The position numbers were made by a program, and so were the translations under genes. The notes below the pieces were generated by a model that ran no database searches, had not been told where the DNA came from, and worked only from the letters and a program-made list of their open reading frames with translations. Below are positions 16,218 through 25,408 of a stretch of DNA of 64,000 nucleotides, piece by piece; position 1 is the stretch's first letter; each line of letters begins with the position of its first letter. The DNA lies in the NCBI RefSeq assembly GCF_007997135.1, contig NZ_VORU01000003.1, positions 186,001 to 250,000 of the forward strand, given 5' to 3'. The DNA is from Aequorivita lipolytica (GTDB lineage Bacteria; Bacteroidota; Bacteroidia; Flavobacteriales; Flavobacteriaceae).

Positions 16218-17519
16218 ATGGAGCACATCGTCATTATAGGCAACGGTATTGCCGGTATAACCGCCGCACGGCACATCCGTAAACTTTCTGATAAAAAGAT
16301 AACTATAATTTCCGCAGAAACAGATCACTTTTTTTCACGTACCGCCTTAATGTATGTTTATATGGGCCATATGCGCTGGAGAGATATTGAACCTTATGAA
16401 CCTTGGTTTTGGGAAAAGAACAGACTGGAACTTAAAAAAGCTTTCGTTGAAACGGTCGACACAGCTAACAAAACACTCCATTTTAAAGATGGCGGAACAA
16501 TTGACTACGATAAACTGATTATTGCTACAGGCTCGGTTACAAACACATTTGGATGGGAAGGCTTGAAATTAAACGGCGTACAAGGTTTGGTGACAAAACA
16601 AGATTTAGAAACCCTCGAAAAAAATGCCCCGAACAATAAAGAATGTCCGCGAGCGGTAATAATTGGCGGAGGATTGATTGGTGTTGAAATGGCCGAAATG
16701 CTCCGAACCCGAAACATTGAAGTAACAATGCTCGTTCGCGAAGATGCTTTTTGGGCCGGCGTACTTCCAAAGCCAGATGCTGAAATGATTTCACGGCATA
16801 TACTTTCGCACGGAGTAGACCTTCGCCCTAATACGGAACTTGAGAAAATTTTAGGTGATGACAAAGGCAATGTAAAAGCAATTATTACAAAAGACGGCGA
16901 AGAAATACCTTGCTGTGTGGTTGGGATAACTACTGGCGTAAAACCACAAATTTCATTTCTGAAAAACTCAGAAATTGAAACTGACAAAGGTATTTTAGTA
17001 AACCGAATGCTAGAAACCAACATTAAAAATGTTTATGCCATTGGCGATTGTGCACAGCAACGCGAACCCATCGGCAACCGCCCATCCGTAGAAGCTGTTT
17101 GGTACACAGGCAGAATAATGGGCGAAGCATTGGCGCAAACCATTTGCGAAAAACCGTTTGAATATAATCCAGGAAACTGGTTTAACAGCGCCAAGTTTTT
17201 TGATATTGAATACCAAACCTATGGTTGGGTTTTTTCAGAAAGCAGAAAAAAGGATTACGAAGCGCAATTTCATTGGAAATGCAATAGCGATCTGCGTTGC
17301 GTGACTATTTCATATAATAAAAACACCAATGAATTTTTGGGAATAAACACTTTCGGAATACGAATGAGGCACGAAGTTTTTGATAAGTGGCTAAATGAAA
17401 AAAGAAGTCTGGAGTACGTAATCCAAAACCTAAAACAAGCCAATTTTGATCCCGAGTTTTATAAAAAGTATGAAAAGGAAATTCAGTCCAAATTTTTAAA
17501 TCAAACCGTAAACGCCTAG
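16218..17519 (+). CDS. NAD(P)/FAD-dependent oxidoreductase
   Basis: A 433-residue pyridine nucleotide-disulfide reductase family protein. The FAD-binding GNGIAG (residues 8-13) opens it, LIIATGSVTNT marks the second FAD contact, GGGLIG (150-155) is the NAD(P)-binding motif, and NVYAIGDCAQQR binds the FAD flavin end. The C-terminal domain (from about residue 325) is unusual, with SAKFFDIEYQTYGWVFSE and many aromatics, unlike rubredoxin reductase. It ends with 3 bp to the next gene, a membrane iron-sulfur protein, so the two probably form an electron-transfer unit. What they reduce is unknown. Confidence 0.88.
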   Translation: MEHIVIIGNGIAGITAARHIRKLSDKKITIISAETDHFFSRTALMYVYMGHMRWRDIEPYEPWFWEKNRLELKKAFVETVDTANKTLHFKDGGTIDYDKLIIATGSVTNTFGWEGLKLNGVQGLVTKQDLETLEKNAPNNKECPRAVIIGGGLIGVEMAEMLRTRNIEVTMLVREDAFWAGVLPKPDAEMISRHILSHGVDLRPNTELEKILGDDKGNVKAIITKDGEEIPCCVVGITTGVKPQISFLKNSEIETDKGILVNRMLETNIKNVYAIGDCAQQREPIGNRPSVEAVWYTGRIMGEALAQTICEKPFEYNPGNWFNSAKFFDIEYQTYGWVFSESRKKDYEAQFHWKCNSDLRCVTISYNKNTNEFLGINTFGIRMRHEVFDKWLNEKRSLEYVIQNLKQANFDPEFYKKYEKEIQSKFLNQTVNA

Positions 17520-17522
17520 TCT

Positions 17523-19109
17523 ATGAGTAACTTCCAAAGAAATATGTCGCTTACTGGCGAGCCGCCAAAAACTATTAATACCCAACAAAAAATCGCTTCA
17601 GCAATTGGATTAATTGGTTTGGCGTTGCTTTTTTTGGCACTCTTCAATCTCGATTTTCCCAACAAAACCTTGTGGTTAAGCGTTTCATTGGGAATGATAG
17701 CTGCGGGGACTATTTGGTTTTCAATTGCGGCCTACGCTAATAAACACGAAGGAATTAAAAACGATGGAATCTATTTTAAATCGCTAACCTCCCGCGGGTT
17801 TTGGGCTTGGATTTTGGGTATATTACTCACCCTTTTTTATATGGTGCTGTATTGGTTTCCGCAGTATTTGGGGTTGGTGCAAGATGGAGATAATAAAGGT
17901 CTTGTTGCTCTTTTTGATCCGTTAAGCAAATTATTGAATGGCGGCCCAGCAAGCCAATGGTTTTTATATGGCACGCTCTATACGATGGCAATTTTGGCTT
18001 TTGGGGTGAAATTTCTTCTGAAATACCGTAACAACAATTACGAAAAGCTAAGAACGTTTTCTGTCATGTTTTTTCAACTTGGCTTTGCCTTTTTGATTCC
18101 TGAATTAATGCTGCGTTTAAACAGTGCATCATTTTCACTTCCCTACTACGACTTAAAAAATATCTGGCCACTTAATTATTACAATTTTGAACAATACCGT
18201 GTGGACGAATTTGTTTCTGCAGGAGATATTGGTTTGGGACTTCTAATTTTTGGAATCGCATCCATCTTTATAATTACCCCAATTTTAACTTATAAGTATG
18301 GCAAACGTTGGTACTGTTCTTGGGTTTGCGGTTGTGGCGGTTTGGCGGAAACTGCCGGAGATCCTTTTCGCCATTTGAGCGATAAAAGACAAGTAGCCTG
18401 GAAAGTAGAACGCTGGGTAATCCACAGCGTACTGGTTTTTGTGGTTTTGATGACCACAGCAGTTGTGCATTCCTATTTAGGGGATGACAGTTCAAAATAT
18501 TGGTTGACGAAAGATGTTTTTCTTATAAGTGTAGCATCACTTTTAACACTTGTTTTTTTAGGAGTTTGGATTTTTAAAAGGGAAGAATTGCAAAAAGATG
18601 CCCGAATAGGTTCCATTGCTTATTTCGTTATTATAATTGCATTAATTGCGCTTCATTTCACCACTGGTAAAACCCTTTTCCTTTTTGATGCTGAAATCTT
18701 GCGTCAATCTTACGGCTTTCTCATTGGCGCAATTTTTAGTGGTGTAATTGGCGTTGGCTTCTACCCTATTTTTGGCAGTCGTGTTTGGTGTCGTTTTGGA
18801 TGTCCAATGGCAGCAATACTTGGATTTCAGCAGCGTTTGTTTTCAAAATTTAGAATTACTACCAACGGCGGACAGTGCATTAGCTGCGGTAATTGCTCAA
18901 CCTATTGCGAAATGGGTATAGACGTGCGCGCCTACGCGCAAAAAGGCGAAAACATTGTGCGTTCCAGTTGTGTGGGCTGTGGAATTTGTGCTGCCGTTTG
19001 CCCGCGTGGCGTTTTGAATCTTGAAAATGGTCCACTCGAAAAACGCATCAACAGCAATGAAATTCTGCTTGGAAACGATGTGGATTTAATGAATTATGTA
19101 AATAAGTAA
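17523..19109 (+). CDS. Membrane 4Fe-4S ferredoxin-type protein (NapH/NosR-like)
   Basis: A 528-residue polytopic membrane protein. After five or six hydrophobic segments come KRWYCSWVCGCGGLAETAGD (near residue 260), VWCRFGCPMAAILG (near 420), and two ferredoxin motifs, CISCGNCSTYCEMG (near 451) and CVGCGICAAVCPRG (near 482), each with a full CxxCxxCxxxC set. This matches NapH/NosR/CcoG-like quinol-linked electron carriers. It starts 3 bp after the FAD oxidoreductase gene, so electrons likely pass between NAD(P)H, flavin, iron-sulfur centres and the membrane. It could supply reducing power for methyl-arsenic or radical SAM chemistry; this is an inference from position. Confidence 0.9.
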   Translation: MSNFQRNMSLTGEPPKTINTQQKIASAIGLIGLALLFLALFNLDFPNKTLWLSVSLGMIAAGTIWFSIAAYANKHEGIKNDGIYFKSLTSRGFWAWILGILLTLFYMVLYWFPQYLGLVQDGDNKGLVALFDPLSKLLNGGPASQWFLYGTLYTMAILAFGVKFLLKYRNNNYEKLRTFSVMFFQLGFAFLIPELMLRLNSASFSLPYYDLKNIWPLNYYNFEQYRVDEFVSAGDIGLGLLIFGIASIFIITPILTYKYGKRWYCSWVCGCGGLAETAGDPFRHLSDKRQVAWKVERWVIHSVLVFVVLMTTAVVHSYLGDDSSKYWLTKDVFLISVASLLTLVFLGVWIFKREELQKDARIGSIAYFVIIIALIALHFTTGKTLFLFDAEILRQSYGFLIGAIFSGVIGVGFYPIFGSRVWCRFGCPMAAILGFQQRLFSKFRITTNGGQCISCGNCSTYCEMGIDVRAYAQKGENIVRSSCVGCGICAAVCPRGVLNLENGPLEKRINSNEILLGNDVDLMNYVNK

Positions 19110-19225
19110 TTAGCATTCAGTCGCAGTTGGCAGCATCAAAAATGTTAGGTTTGGAAATTGTTTCCGTCCAACGGTTTGTCATATATTTTTCTGAAATTCG
19201 CAGTCCATAAATCCTCAAGCTCTTA

Positions 19226-19921
19226 ATGCCAAAAAATATTAAAGTAATCATTCCTGCGTATAACGAAGAAGCCTCAATTGGGAAAGTGATTGCCGAAATT
19301 CCCGATATTGTTTCAGAAATAATTGTGGTAAATAACAATTCTACAGATACTACTGCGATCGTAGCAAAAGAAGCGGGTGCAACCGTGCTTTTTGAGCCAA
19401 ATCCCGGTTACGGAAATGCTTGTTTGAAAGGGATGAAATACATTTCAGAAGAAAAAATAAAACCAGAAATTGTAGTTTTTCTAGATGGTGATTATAGTGA
19501 TTACCCTTCAGAATTAACAAAAATTATTGCTCCAATTCTTGAAGACAATATCGATTTTGTAGTTGGTGCCAGAGTGAAACATTTACGTGAAAACGGCTCG
19601 ATGACTTTTCCGCAGCGATTTGGCAACGGATTAGCAACAAAGCTAATGGCGCTTTTTTTTAATTCAAAATTTACAGATCTTGGGCCTTTTCGTGCAATTA
19701 AATATGAAAAATTGCTCGCCCTAAATATGGAGGACAAAACCTATGGTTGGACTGTAGAGATGCAACTTAAAGCATTAAAAAAGAAATATACATACGCAGA
19801 AGTACCCGTGAAATACAAAAACCGCATTGGCGTTTCAAAAGTTTCGGGTACAATAAAAGGTGCTATCTTTGCGGGCGTAAAAATCCTAAGCTGGATTTTT
19901 AAATACAGTTTCAAAAAATGA
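19226..19921 (+). CDS. Glycosyltransferase family 2 (dolichyl-phosphate mannosyltransferase-like)
   Basis: A 231-residue GT-A transferase resembling polyprenyl-phosphate sugar synthases. Features: IKVIIPAYNEEASIGKVI at the start, VVNNNSTDTT, VVFLDGDYSDYP (DxD-like), MTFPQRFGNGLATKLMALFF and LGPFRAIKYEKLLAL, then a basic C-terminus with KNRIGVSKVSGT. There is no large membrane domain. Its stop overlaps the start of the next glycosyltransferase by four bases (ATGA at 19918-19921), so the two are translationally coupled. Probable role: transfer of a sugar to a lipid carrier or lipid anchor. Confidence 0.9.
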   Translation: MPKNIKVIIPAYNEEASIGKVIAEIPDIVSEIIVVNNNSTDTTAIVAKEAGATVLFEPNPGYGNACLKGMKYISEEKIKPEIVVFLDGDYSDYPSELTKIIAPILEDNIDFVVGARVKHLRENGSMTFPQRFGNGLATKLMALFFNSKFTDLGPFRAIKYEKLLALNMEDKTYGWTVEMQLKALKKKYTYAEVPVKYKNRIGVSKVSGTIKGAIFAGVKILSWIFKYSFKK

Positions 19922-21408
19922 TTCTTGAATTCATAATCATTGCCATTTACTCCATTGCCCTGCTCCTCATCTTTATGTATGCCTTGGCGCAATTAAACCT
20001 ACTTTTCAACTATTTAAAAGCTAGAAAAAACCACAGCACTTCCCCTACTTTCGATTTTTCAAAAGAAGAAGAAGTTCCTTACGTAACTATCCAACTCCCA
20101 GTTTATAATGAGCTTTATGTTATGGAACGCCTGTTGGACAATATTTCCGAAATGGACTATCCGAAGGATAAACTGGAAATACAAGTACTTGACGATAGTA
20201 CCGATGAATCTTTTGAAGAAACCGCTAAGCACATTCAAGAACTTCAAAAAACAGGTCTAGACATTCAACATGTAACGCGTAAAAACCGCGAGGGTTTTAA
20301 GGCTGGGGCATTAAAAGAAGGTCTGAAAACTGCCAAAGGAGAATATATTGCAATCTTTGATGCAGATTTTCTTCCGAAGAAAAACTGGTTGAAAAATACA
20401 ATTCCATATTTTAAAGATCCCGAAATAGGCGTTGTTCAAACCCGTTGGGGGCATTTAAATAGGGATTATTCCATTCTCACCCGTGTTCAGGCTTTTGCGC
20501 TGGATGCGCATTTCACTTTAGAACAAGTAGGCCGAAACAGTAAGGGACATTTTATAAATTTCAACGGCACGGCTGGCGTTTGGCGAAAAGACTGCATTCT
20601 GGATGCAGGCAATTGGGAAGGCGATACGCTCACCGAAGATTTAGACCTCAGCTATCGAGCCCAACTAAAAAACTGGAAATTCAAATATTTGGAAGAAGTT
20701 GAAACTCCTGCAGAACTTCCCGTGGTTATAAGTGCAGCACGTTCGCAACAATTTAGATGGAACAAAGGTGGCGCAGAGAATTTTCAAAAAATGGCTTGGC
20801 GTGTTTTTAAAAGTCCTGATATTTCCTTCAAAACTAAAATACACAGCTTCTTACATTTGCTGAACAGCACTATGTTTTTGAACATTTTTATAGTTGCTAT
20901 TTTAAGTATTCCGATGCTTTATATCAAAAATGAATACGAGCATTTGAAGCTATATTTTTATGTGATGAGCTTTTTCATAATGAGCACCATTATCTTCTTT
21001 ATCTGCTATTGGTTCACTTACAAAGCCATTTACGGCGGTGGGTTTAAGCACTTTTTAAAATATAGCGGTATGTTTTTTACATTTTTTTCAGTAGCAATGG
21101 GTTTTTCACTACATAATTCCATTGCGGTTTTGGAGGGACATTTCGGGAAGAAAAGTGAATTTATCCGTACCCCAAAATTCAACATTGGAGCACTGAAAGA
21201 CGGTTGGAAAGGCAATAAATACCTAACCAAAAACATATCCCCAAACGTAATTTTTGAAGGTGTGCTGATGCTTTATTTCGCTTTCGGGATGTACAGTGCT
21301 TTTGTGGTAGGCGACCAAGGTGGCGATTTTGGACTATTTCCTTTCCACCTAATGCTTTTCTTGGGGTTTGGGTTTGTGTTTTTTAAATCACTGACTTCCA
21401 AAGCTTAA
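19918..21408 (+). CDS. Processive-type membrane glycosyltransferase family 2 (cellulose synthase-like)
   Basis: A 496-residue membrane glycosyltransferase with one N-terminal transmembrane segment and about four at the C-terminus. The catalytic part has VTIQLPVYNE, VLDDSTDESFE (DDS), AIFDADFLPK (DxD), TEDLDLSYRA (TED) and QQFRWNKGG (QxxRW), the complete set for cellulose- or mannan-synthase-like enzymes. It starts inside the stop codon of the upstream glycosyltransferase. The product cannot be predicted; a beta-glycan or glycolipid is possible. It ends the plus-strand run and is followed by 178 bp of spacer. Confidence 0.92.
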   Translation: MILEFIIIAIYSIALLLIFMYALAQLNLLFNYLKARKNHSTSPTFDFSKEEEVPYVTIQLPVYNELYVMERLLDNISEMDYPKDKLEIQVLDDSTDESFEETAKHIQELQKTGLDIQHVTRKNREGFKAGALKEGLKTAKGEYIAIFDADFLPKKNWLKNTIPYFKDPEIGVVQTRWGHLNRDYSILTRVQAFALDAHFTLEQVGRNSKGHFINFNGTAGVWRKDCILDAGNWEGDTLTEDLDLSYRAQLKNWKFKYLEEVETPAELPVVISAARSQQFRWNKGGAENFQKMAWRVFKSPDISFKTKIHSFLHLLNSTMFLNIFIVAILSIPMLYIKNEYEHLKLYFYVMSFFIMSTIIFFICYWFTYKAIYGGGFKHFLKYSGMFFTFFSVAMGFSLHNSIAVLEGHFGKKSEFIRTPKFNIGALKDGWKGNKYLTKNISPNVIFEGVLMLYFAFGMYSAFVVGDQGGDFGLFPFHLMLFLGFGFVFFKSLTSKA

Positions 21409-21586
21409 ATTTTTTTCTTTACATTTAAACTCTGCTAACTTGAGTGGAGTTCACTTGGAAATTGTGGCTTCGATACATTTTGAAAACAAGAAGATTTGGC
21501 AGAATATTTTTAATTCTTAATTAGTTTTCAAAACACTCAGCCACCTTTTAAGTTCAACAATTTAAAATCGTAAATCTAAAATCAAA

Positions 21587-22189
21587 ATGTATCCACCGCC
21601 GCACCACCAATCGCACGATATTGAAAATATGATTTCAGTAATCAATCATTTTCCTTTGGGAATGTTGGTTACTGCGAAGGCTGGAAAACCATTTGTGACG
21701 CACATTCCTTTTATTTACAACGAAATCACCAAAAGACTAGTTGCGCACTTAGACCGAAGCAATCCACAACTGGAAACTTTAACTGAGAACGCCGAAGTTA
21801 CTGTAGTTTTTAAAGGGCCGGATACTTATATTTCACCAAGCATTTATACTACACCACAATTACCAACGTGGAATTATATAATCGTTCACATTACAGGAAA
21901 TATTAAACTTATAAATGATAATGAAACGGCCAAGCAAACAATGGTTGTTATGACGGAATTTTTGGAAGGTAAGGATCAAAAGTTCATATTGAAACAGGAT
22001 GATTCAAGAATGGAACGCTTTGTAAATTACATACAAGCTTTTGAAATTGAAATCACTAATTGGGAAGGTAAGTTTAAGCTTTCGCAGGATAAAAACGCAG
22101 CGGATTTTGAAAACGCAAAACATGAATTGATTAAAAATTCTGGGAAGGATGTTTCGGGATTTATTGAGGAAATTTACAAAATGAAGTAA
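21587..22189 (+). CDS. PaiB-like FMN-binding protein (predicted transcriptional regulator)
   Basis: A 200-residue protein of the FMN-binding negative transcriptional regulator family (PaiB-like, split-barrel flavin fold). It starts MYPPPHHQSHDIENMISV, typical of the family, and has FPLGMLVTA, THIPFIYNE, AHLDRSNPQ, VVFKGPDTYISPS and TWNYIIVHITG. In Bacillus the founding member affects sporulation and protease genes; in bacteroidetes the role is not known and the DNA-binding claim is weak. It is a lone gene with a long spacer on its left and the inverted minus-strand Mur ligase gene on its right. Confidence 0.9.
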   Translation: MYPPPHHQSHDIENMISVINHFPLGMLVTAKAGKPFVTHIPFIYNEITKRLVAHLDRSNPQLETLTENAEVTVVFKGPDTYISPSIYTTPQLPTWNYIIVHITGNIKLINDNETAKQTMVVMTEFLEGKDQKFILKQDDSRMERFVNYIQAFEIEITNWEGKFKLSQDKNAADFENAKHELIKNSGKDVSGFIEEIYKMK

Positions 22190-22193
22190 GACT

Positions 22194-22270
22194 CTTAGAC
22201 ATAGGACTTAAGAGAGTTACAACTAAAAGTCTTGCGTCTTGCGTCTTGCGTCTTATAGCGAAGCGGTCTT
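22194..22270. repeat. Inverted intergenic repeat with CTTGCGT tandem
   Basis: TAGACATAGGACTTAAGAG (22195-22213) faces AGTCTTGCGTCTTGCGTCTT and GCGTCTTATAGC downstream. The CTTGCGT heptamer is repeated three times. It sits between the PaiB-like gene and the convergent Mur ligase gene. Confidence 0.55.
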
Positions 22271-23630
22271 ACGTCTTTCCCAGATACCCCTTCACCTCCT
22301 CAAAATCCAACCCACCATAATTACCGCTACTCATCAAGAGCAAGCAAGTATTATCGTAATCCTGCGAAAAAAGATAGGTTTTAAAATCGGCGGGATTTGT
22401 GAAAACTACCAAATCATGGCGATCAAAGGCTTCTTCAATTTGCTCCCCTTTTATTGCTTCTAATTGTTTTATGAACACTGCGTGTGGTGAGTAGAAAACT
22501 ACGGCACTATCTGCCGCATCCAGTGTTCCTTTGTATTCTTTTATAAATTCTGGGTTTAGGCTACTGTAAGTGTGTAGCTCCAAACAGGCTATCAGTTTTC
22601 TATTGGGATACTGGCTTTTTACGGCTTGCGTAGTTGCTTTTACTTTACTTGGGGAATGAGCATAATCTTTATAAGCTACAGCAGTTTTTGTTTCGGCAAT
22701 TTTTTCAAGTCGTTTGCTGGCGCCTTTAAATGTTGCGATTGCTTCGTAAAAGTCTTCAGCGTCCACGCCCATCAATTGGCAAATCCAACGGGCGCCTTCA
22801 AGATTGTTTAAATTGTGTTTTCCAAAAATTTCCACAGGCATCGGGCCTTCGGGAGTTTCCAAAAGAGTGGTTCCATCCTCAACCGAATATTCGGGGGTTT
22901 GATATGGGTATTTTTTTATGTGATTTGTAGAATTTTCCACAACTCGTTTTACCTCAGCATCCTCTTCGTTGTAAATAATTGCGCCACCGTTCGTGATTTC
23001 GTTCAGAAATATTTCAAACTGCTCCACGTAGTTTTCATAGGTCGGGAAAACATTTATGTGGTCCCAAGCTATGCCGCTCAACAAAGCAATGTTCGGTTTA
23101 TAAAGGTGAAATTTAGGCCTGCGATCAATTGGCGAGGAAAGATACTCATCACCTTCAATTACCATGAAATCACTTTCTTCAGTAATTTTTACCATCGTAT
23201 CAAAACCTTCCAATTGGGCACCGACCATATAATCCACATTTTTTCCGTTGTAATTCATAACGTGAAGAATCATGGATGTAATTGTGGTCTTTCCGTGCGA
23301 ACCGCCAATGACTACACGGGTTTTGTTTTTGGACTGCTCATATAGAAATTCGGGATAACTGTAAATTTTCAGATCGAGTTCCTTTGCTTTTAGAAGTTCA
23401 GGATTGTCTGCTTTGGCGTGCATTCCGAGGATCACGGCATCGATTTCAGAAGTTAATTTTTCGGGGAACCAGCCTTCTTTTTCGGGCAACAAACCTTTGT
23501 TTTTCAGTCTGTTTCTAGATGGCTCAAAAACCTCGTCGTCGCTTCCAGTTACGGTATCTCCTTTTTGATGTAATGCCAATGCAAGATTGTGCATCGCGCT
23601 GCCGCCAATGGCTATAAAGTGGATTCTCAT
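22269..23630 (-). CDS. mpl: UDP-N-acetylmuramate:L-alanyl-gamma-D-glutamyl-mesoDAP ligase-like (Mpl)
   Basis: A 453-residue Mur ligase family protein. N-terminal HFIAIGGSAMHNLALALH is the MurC/Mpl-type Rossmann segment, RVVIGGSHGKTTITSMIL holds the ATP-binding loop, and DFMVIEGDEYLSSPIDRRPKFHLYKPNIALLSGIAWDHINVF is split here as ligase core motifs. The C-terminal half includes YAHSPSKVKATTQAVK. In Gram-negative bacteria Mpl recycles murein tripeptide; flavobacterial members are annotated as peptidoglycan synthetase. It precedes a TPR-protein gene by 63 bp on the same strand (the TPR gene is upstream in transcription). Confidence 0.88.
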   Translation of the reverse strand: MRIHFIAIGGSAMHNLALALHQKGDTVTGSDDEVFEPSRNRLKNKGLLPEKEGWFPEKLTSEIDAVILGMHAKADNPELLKAKELDLKIYSYPEFLYEQSKNKTRVVIGGSHGKTTITSMILHVMNYNGKNVDYMVGAQLEGFDTMVKITEESDFMVIEGDEYLSSPIDRRPKFHLYKPNIALLSGIAWDHINVFPTYENYVEQFEIFLNEITNGGAIIYNEEDAEVKRVVENSTNHIKKYPYQTPEYSVEDGTTLLETPEGPMPVEIFGKHNLNNLEGARWICQLMGVDAEDFYEAIATFKGASKRLEKIAETKTAVAYKDYAHSPSKVKATTQAVKSQYPNRKLIACLELHTYSSLNPEFIKEYKGTLDAADSAVVFYSPHAVFIKQLEAIKGEQIEEAFDRHDLVVFTNPADFKTYLFSQDYDNTCLLLMSSGNYGGLDFEEVKGYLGKT

Positions 23631-23693
23631 ATTTTAGTAGAAGATTTATGAGTTTAAAAGTTTAGATGTAAAGATACTTTTTCTAATTATGAA

Positions 23694-24668
23694 TTATAAT
23701 GCCAGAATGAGGGATTTTTCCTTTTGAGCTTCTTTGAAATCTGCTTCACCCAATAAAGCTTTATTTATCCAAGTAAGGGCGATTTCCTTTTTTCCCAGGT
23801 TTTTGTATATCTGCGCCAATCGGTAATATGCCCAATCTTTAGGCACGCCGTCTTTTATGGAATAGTTGGCTAAATACTGGCTTAGGCATTCAATCCCGTA
23901 TTCTGGTTCAAGATTGTATTGCGCTGATATTTTACCTATTTGGTAATTAAGTTGATTGCGTTTATGCTTTTTTAAGGATTGTGAAGTTGTTTCAATAGCC
24001 TCCTTTGGCTGCTTGTTTTTTTCGTAAAGGTTAGAGAGTTTTTCATAGGTATGTGGCGAGCCACCTATCTCAATTGCCTTTTTGTAAAATCGTTCTGCAT
24101 CTTTAGGTCTGTCAGAATATTCAGCAATATAGCCGTTGGCAAGGTAGCCATCAACTTTAGATATCTTTCCCAATTCGTAAGCATAGGCTATTGCCTTATT
24201 TTCGCTTCCACCAATAATTCCGGGCAGCTGAATGTAAAATTCCACCAAAGCCCAACGTGTTTCTATATGTCTTGAATCTAATGCAGCAGCGCGTTCTAAG
24301 TGATGCTTTATATCGCTAATATAGCTAACTGCCCTAATTCGACTAACCGAAAGGGCTTTCATTCCTAAGGCGCCACCATATTTAAAATGATAATTGGCAT
24401 TATCTGCTTCAGACTTTACAAGACTTTCGTAATAGGCAATAGCTGTGTCCCAATCTTTCCCGTAACCCGCAATATCACCCAAATACTCACGGGTTTTTTT
24501 GTCTTTGGGATATTGCTTCAGAAAACTTTCAAAAATTGGTTTCGCCTTGCTGAAGTCTTCCTGCTCAAAATAATCCTCCGCTTGTTGATAGTTGTATTGG
24601 GCAACTGCAAACAAAGGAAGCAGATAAAAAAGGAGGGTTATTTTTCTGAATAAAATAATATTGTTCAA
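23694..24668 (-). CDS. Exported tetratricopeptide repeat protein
   Basis: A 324-residue protein with a signal peptide (LLFYLLPLFAVAQYN, about residues 11-24) and TPR-like helix pairs throughout, such as YQQAEDYFEQEDFSKAKPIFESF and RFYKKAIEIGGSPHTYEKLSN (both cut short here). It probably works as a periplasmic scaffold or binding protein. No catalytic motif is visible and the family is not assignable further. It is 63 bp upstream of the Mur ligase gene in the direction of transcription, so co-transcription is plausible. Confidence 0.8.
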   Translation of the reverse strand: MNNIILFRKITLLFYLLPLFAVAQYNYQQAEDYFEQEDFSKAKPIFESFLKQYPKDKKTREYLGDIAGYGKDWDTAIAYYESLVKSEADNANYHFKYGGALGMKALSVSRIRAVSYISDIKHHLERAAALDSRHIETRWALVEFYIQLPGIIGGSENKAIAYAYELGKISKVDGYLANGYIAEYSDRPKDAERFYKKAIEIGGSPHTYEKLSNLYEKNKQPKEAIETTSQSLKKHKRNQLNYQIGKISAQYNLEPEYGIECLSQYLANYSIKDGVPKDWAYYRLAQIYKNLGKKEIALTWINKALLGEADFKEAQKEKSLILAL

Positions 24669-24690
24669 GATTTAAAATTCAAAGTTCAAG

Positions 24691-24733
24691 GTTCGACACT
24701 TCGACTGCTCAGTGCAGACCCGCTCAGGGGGAC
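24691..24733. repeat. Dispersed repeat, GACACTTCGACTGCTCAGTG type
   Basis: GACACTTCGACTGCTCAGTG followed by CAGACCCGCTCAGGGGGACA is part of the well-known CTTCGACTGCTCAG family, related to the repeat at 26631. It lies upstream of the TPR-protein gene (minus strand). Confidence 0.6.
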
Positions 24734-24802
24734 AAATTTATGATTAAATTAAAAGAACTTACTGCTGCGTAGTAAAATGGTTGTTGATTATTTTCAACAT
24801 TC

Positions 24803-24828
24803 GTGCACGCGATAAATCGCGAGCCTAC
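24803..24828. repeat. Degenerate copy of the GC-rich palindromic intergenic repeat
   Basis: GTGCACGCGATAAATCGCGA followed by GCCTAC is a shortened, imperfect copy of the palindrome seen at 725, 10203 and 44782. It lies just outside the 3-prime end of the DUF4136 gene. Stem pairing CGCGAT/ATCGCG remains. Confidence 0.55.
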
Positions 24829-24831
24829 TGG

Positions 24832-25353
24832 CTACTCAACTTTCGGTGGATATTTCGCCAATATTCTCTGAATTACCGAAACATAGTACGCTTCCTTCTG
24901 CTGGGGTGCTGCACGTTCTTTCATTTCGCCCTCGGCAACGGCTTGCCATACCAAGTCGTCTTTTTCAACGTCTATAAAATCTATTGTCAAACGTTGGTTG
25001 AGCACATTTCCGCCAATAGGAATTCCGCCACTAACGCCTACTCCAACGTTGCCACCGCCACCGCCAACACCAATACCAATGGTATTTCGTGAACGTGAAA
25101 CACTCTCACGCGCATAAAAGTTAATATATATTTGTGGTGTCTCGCTCTTCACAAAACCGCGTTGCTGCAATAAGCTGTCCGTAATTTGCATAATACGGCT
25201 ATCGTCAAGTTGGTTTAGGCCAGAGTCTATAGTAGGAAAATAATTATAGGAATTGTATTTTGAAAAATCTACTTGTTTGTCATAATCTACGGCCACTGTT
25301 GCGCCGCAAGAAACAAGGAGAATAGAGAGTACTAAAATTGAGAGGAATTTCAT
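24832..25353 (-). CDS. DUF4136 domain lipoprotein
   Basis: A 173-residue lipoprotein: lipobox LLVSCG with cysteine 16. The DUF4136 domain shows VDYDKQVDFSKYNSYNYFP, a ...IMQITDSLLQQRGF segment, IYINFYARESVSRSR, then a glycine-rich loop IGIGVGGGGGNVGVGVSGG, and RLTIDFIDVEKDDLVWQAVA near the C-terminus. The order is classic for the family, which is of unknown function and sits at the periplasmic face of the outer membrane. No operon partner is evident. Confidence 0.9.
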   Translation of the reverse strand: MKFLSILVLSILLVSCGATVAVDYDKQVDFSKYNSYNYFPTIDSGLNQLDDSRIMQITDSLLQQRGFVKSETPQIYINFYARESVSRSRNTIGIGVGGGGGNVGVGVSGGIPIGGNVLNQRLTIDFIDVEKDDLVWQAVAEGEMKERAAPQQKEAYYVSVIQRILAKYPPKVE

Positions 25354-25408
25354 TGTATTTTTCTTTTCCTAAAAATACGCAAAAAAGCTTCCTTTAGTTT
25401 TGGGTTTG

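Noticed and set aside
16505-17023. A 172-codon open frame on the minus strand inside the FAD oxidoreductase gene
   Set aside because: It is the shadow of a real plus-strand gene with clear FAD and NAD(P) motifs, and its own translation has low-complexity serine runs and no recognisable domain.
22815-23345. A 176-codon open frame on the plus strand inside the Mur ligase gene
   Set aside because: The opposite strand has a complete Mur ligase with all core motifs; the shadow frame is rich in F, N and S with no domain.
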